DNA of 8,043 nucleotides from CAG-390 sp964384555 (lineage in GTDB: Bacteria > Bacillota > Clostridia > Oscillospirales > CAG-272): assembly GCA_964384555.1 (NCBI GenBank), contig CAYLLA010000062.1:1-8043 (forward strand). The letters run 5' to 3'. Within the stretch, counting starts at the first letter, position 1. Each line of letters begins with the position of its first letter. Below are positions 7,101 through 8,043 of the stretch, piece after piece. The notes beneath the pieces are model-generated. The model was not told the origin of the DNA and made no database searches. It saw nothing but the letters and a program-made list of their open reading frames with translations. The translations under genes and the position numbers were made by a program.

Positions 7101-7799
7101 TGGGTCACAAAGGACGGCGTTGTGGTTACCGGTACCGCAACCCGCACGGTGGGCTATCCCGCAAGCGGCACAAAGCTTGATTCAAGCGAGGATGCACACG
7201 GCTCGGAGTGCGCACCTGAGGATGCCCTATCCCCCGCAAGCTGTGCGCTTACCTCTCGTGCCGTCTATGACGGAGAGGGCTCGCTCGGCGTGTGCCTGAC
7301 ACTTATTGAGGGAGACAGCACCCGCACCGTCACCGCCGAGCGCGGCGACCTGCGCGGCAAGGTGGAATACACAAAAATCGAGGGACGCGTATTTGCCGGC
7401 TGGTATCTTGATGCCGCGTTTACCACCCCCGCCGAGCTTTCGGCAGTGAATGGGGATCTCACCCTCTACGCAAAATACGTCAGCGGCAATTATCTCAGCC
7501 TTTATCGCATCGAGCATAAGCTCTTCCGCCGCACGATCGGCGTGAGCTTTGCCGCGGCCGTACCGCCCGAGGGTATTAGCGAGTGCGGCTTTATCATCGG
7601 CGGCGAGCGCGTAGCATGCAGTTCGCTCACATCTCGCTATATGCTGATGAGCGCGCGCACCCTGTTTGGGCGCGATCTGGATAAAAATGCCCGCATCATG
7701 AGCGGCTATCTTTCCGCCGCGGATGCCGATCCCACTGCCGAGATCCTGCCCTACTGGGTCACACCCGACGGCACTCTCGTCATCGGCTCGGTAAAATAA
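4158..7799 (+). CDS. Large secreted GDSL/SGNH hydrolase with C-terminal InlB-like repeat module
   Basis: Probably an extracellular esterase, perhaps a carbohydrate deacetylase; the substrate cannot be read. Residues 1-30 are a signal peptide (cleavage near VATAA). Residues 43-180 match the N-terminal beta domain of large GDSL hydrolases (WVAAWHGS, then LKLSNRFG). All catalytic blocks are present: AGDST with nucleophile S242, block II glycine G273 (IKGNELL), G315-V-N317-D318, and D445-K-I-H448-P449. Residues 480-700 are an unrecognised region, possibly a beta-trefoil-like binding domain (YYQNAAGKYLSYKFG at 560-574). Residues 812-1108 are the module shared with the VWA protein, with an InlB-type repeat at 1077-1108. 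A further partial repeat runs from 1120 to the end, closing with ILPYWVTPDGTLVIG. No LPXTG, membrane anchor or S-layer repeat is seen. The start has GGAGA at 4146-4150, seven bases before the ATG. The gene is visibly richer in GC than the VWA gene. Confidence 0.93.
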   Translation: MKHKVKHLVSLTVLFSMLLSAFSIPVATAAASAGTQMPSTSANWVAAWHGSIADGSGEQAEKAISGIRLLTLTGSGTFRVQLTTALGGQSFRLKLSNRFGTGDISVGGVSVALQGSGMLHSQDNSTRVNAATAAGATSFTIQKGSSETVYFTLSSAVPAGTSLIINIYCNNSTATHLRDFALTGGSGWVEGGDSRTSASFGTTGHLVSENDGEGDYNLLPLVEELDVDAPEGAYALVFAGDSTITNSITEMVQADLRRAGIYNVSVVSSAIKGNELLQDGAGAAQGPLEGEAFTTRFAYDVASVAGVRAAFVKVGVNDILHPMLPDLANYFNGSATRPSGFTPSAQDIISGYENIIAQADAAGIDLYISDINPFIGYERTGGSVDWTEANAKQANDIREAVNAWLAANSAKFKKYVPFSAAVGTDVTVGGTVFACGALADAYTTDKIHPSPAGMQAEAELIDPAWFGTPAAKNGANTAAVKNIWVAANAMPLNGRWIVANSSAAAAKDTAGQASAAYLVAEGGAVPATVRRGTDAAPYILMTDALSGAVLTRYGYGTRVYYQNAAGKYLSYKFGSGSTFDVTWISDRPKIDYSFGDATKGTKFTFNTTSTAISSDPWEMSLHFGASSTDHKFLVYNSKNGYRAEAISNPGAAQALTYFSAVDNVITRVSANAESAAVTLQSGAAGAIVPVGFVLEDDLLNNTATITNAAACNRTALTLNGEAKLASLIYSGYTYGGGLGVSCSTDNSSVAYYDSSAECVKLGGGFGTARLTWTFSWVEADGASYSMTLTTTVTNTEGSFTVVKPGGESATYPVLPDTDMTALVSEGYLYGGTFADAAMTTPADFGKGSAMAFTPAPGATYYLSEVPCSYLAPKNYVVWDNSKTIVDVYLLSGVPSVNFKSVGFMIDGELCEVEGNVVWELVNIRRGGAVYQRIYINTVGNIATQSDINAELSCGGYVAMYHLSAERLAAMKEGWDVEFLPYWVTKDGVVVTGTATRTVGYPASGTKLDSSEDAHGSECAPEDALSPASCALTSRAVYDGEGSLGVCLTLIEGDSTRTVTAERGDLRGKVEYTKIEGRVFAGWYLDAAFTTPAELSAVNGDLTLYAKYVSGNYLSLYRIEHKLFRRTIGVSFAAAVPPEGISECGFIIGGERVACSSLTSRYMLMSARTLFGRDLDKNARIMSGYLSAADADPTAEILPYWVTPDGTLVIGSVK

Positions 7800-7810
7800 A
7801 ATATCAAACA

Positions 7811-7845
7811 AATATCCCCCCCGCGCGGTTGCGCGGGGGGATGTT
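7811..7845 (+). terminator. Very GC-rich hairpin after the SGNH hydrolase gene
   Basis: Starting 11 nt after the stop codon, AATAT plus CCCCCCCGCGC (7811-7826) pairs with GCGCGGGGGG plus ATGTT (7831-7845) around a GGTT loop, with one bulged C. The ten-base-pair G:C core is extremely stable. On the + strand the 3' side reads AAATACAG, with no U-tract. On the - strand the following bases are U-rich, so the hairpin could work better against transcription arriving from the right. Termination or 3'-end protection is likely; direction is uncertain. Confidence 0.65.
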
Positions 7846-7910
7846 AAATACAGGGGGGAAGAAATTGGCGGGGGATGATCTATTCAAAAAAATGCCTTTG
7901 TCTTTCGAAC

Positions 7911-8043
7911 GATCCCTCCGACCTCGCCTACGGCTCGGCTTCTCGCTGCGGCTCGGTCACGTTCGGGCTCTGAAGCCCACCGGGCCGTCATTCACTCCCC
8001 TCGCGCCGCTTCGCTACCTCCCACGACACTTGGGAGGCTTTTT
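7911..8043. repeat. Probable dispersed GC-rich intergenic repeat element (truncated by window end)
   Basis: A stretch rich in CGGCTCGG and CTCGC words with no supported gene, starting at GATCCCTCC and ending in a CTCCCA...TGGGAG hairpin plus a T-run. It holds an imperfect tandem: CTCGCCTACGGCTCGG at 7923-7938 and CTCGCTGCGGCTCGG at 7942-7956. The overall style (CCCTCC at one edge, GGGAGGCTTTTT at the other) resembles multi-copy intergenic elements that I associate with Oscillospiraceae genomes. That assignment is from memory of the pattern; copy number cannot be tested here. The preceding 7846-7910 shows nothing beyond two G-runs. Confidence 0.5.
8017..8043 (+). terminator. Intrinsic terminator at the window edge
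   Basis: CCTCCCA (8017-8023) and TGGGAGG (8031-8037) form a perfect seven-base-pair stem around a CGACACT loop, followed by C and at least five T residues running into the window end. This is a canonical + strand intrinsic terminator shape. It also forms the right edge of the putative repeat element, so it may be carried by that element rather than belonging specifically to the SGNH gene. Confidence 0.6.

Noticed and set aside
7875..7973. A 32-codon frame starting ATG with GGGGG just upstream
   Set aside because: The G-run is too close to the ATG for a normal ribosome binding site. The frame runs into the repeat element, and its residues simply translate the CGGCTCGG-type repeat.

Overview
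The window looks like chromosomal DNA from a Gram-positive, probably gut-dwelling member of the Clostridia (Oscillospiraceae-like). The reasons are strong AAAGGAGG-type ribosome binding sites, Gram-positive signal peptides, a VWA/fimbrial-type surface protein with an InlB-type repeat, and a GC-rich intergenic repeat of a style I associate with that group. The taxonomic call is an inference. All five genes I accept lie on the + strand, and none resembles a classical mobile element.

Layout. Positions 1-120 are AT-rich and end in a good extended -10 promoter (TTGATT, 17 bp, TATAAT). A GC-rich leader of about 115 nt follows, able to form several mutually exclusive helices; I do not recognise it as a known riboswitch. 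It leads into a secreted 837-residue VWA-domain protein (236-2749). An unrecognised, very acidic, lysine-free 67-residue protein (2767-2970) follows in the same operon with its own ideal Shine-Dalgarno. A long GNRA-capped hairpin (2981-3022) separates this pair from an HprK-like kinase (about 3102-3815), which overlaps the start of a PqqD-like protein (3812-4093). After 64 nt comes a secreted 1213-residue GDSL/SGNH hydrolase (4158-7799), then a strong GC-rich hairpin, a probable dispersed intergenic repeat and a terminator running into the window edge.

How the parts may work together. The two secreted proteins have different N-terminal functions (metal-dependent adhesion versus ester hydrolysis) but the same roughly 280-residue C-terminal module, ending in an InlB-like repeat. 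Neither has an LPXTG motif, a C-terminal membrane helix or recognisable S-layer homology repeats. Between them sits a two-gene cassette of the kind seen in peptide-modification loci: an HprK-like kinase plus a PqqD-type peptide-binding protein. A small protein of unknown function lies next to it. The most interesting hypothesis is that this is one surface/peptide-modification locus, in which the kinase and PqqD protein act on the small protein or another peptide and the shared module retains both secreted proteins at the same envelope site. Only the homology, spacing and motifs are visible here; the functional link is inference.
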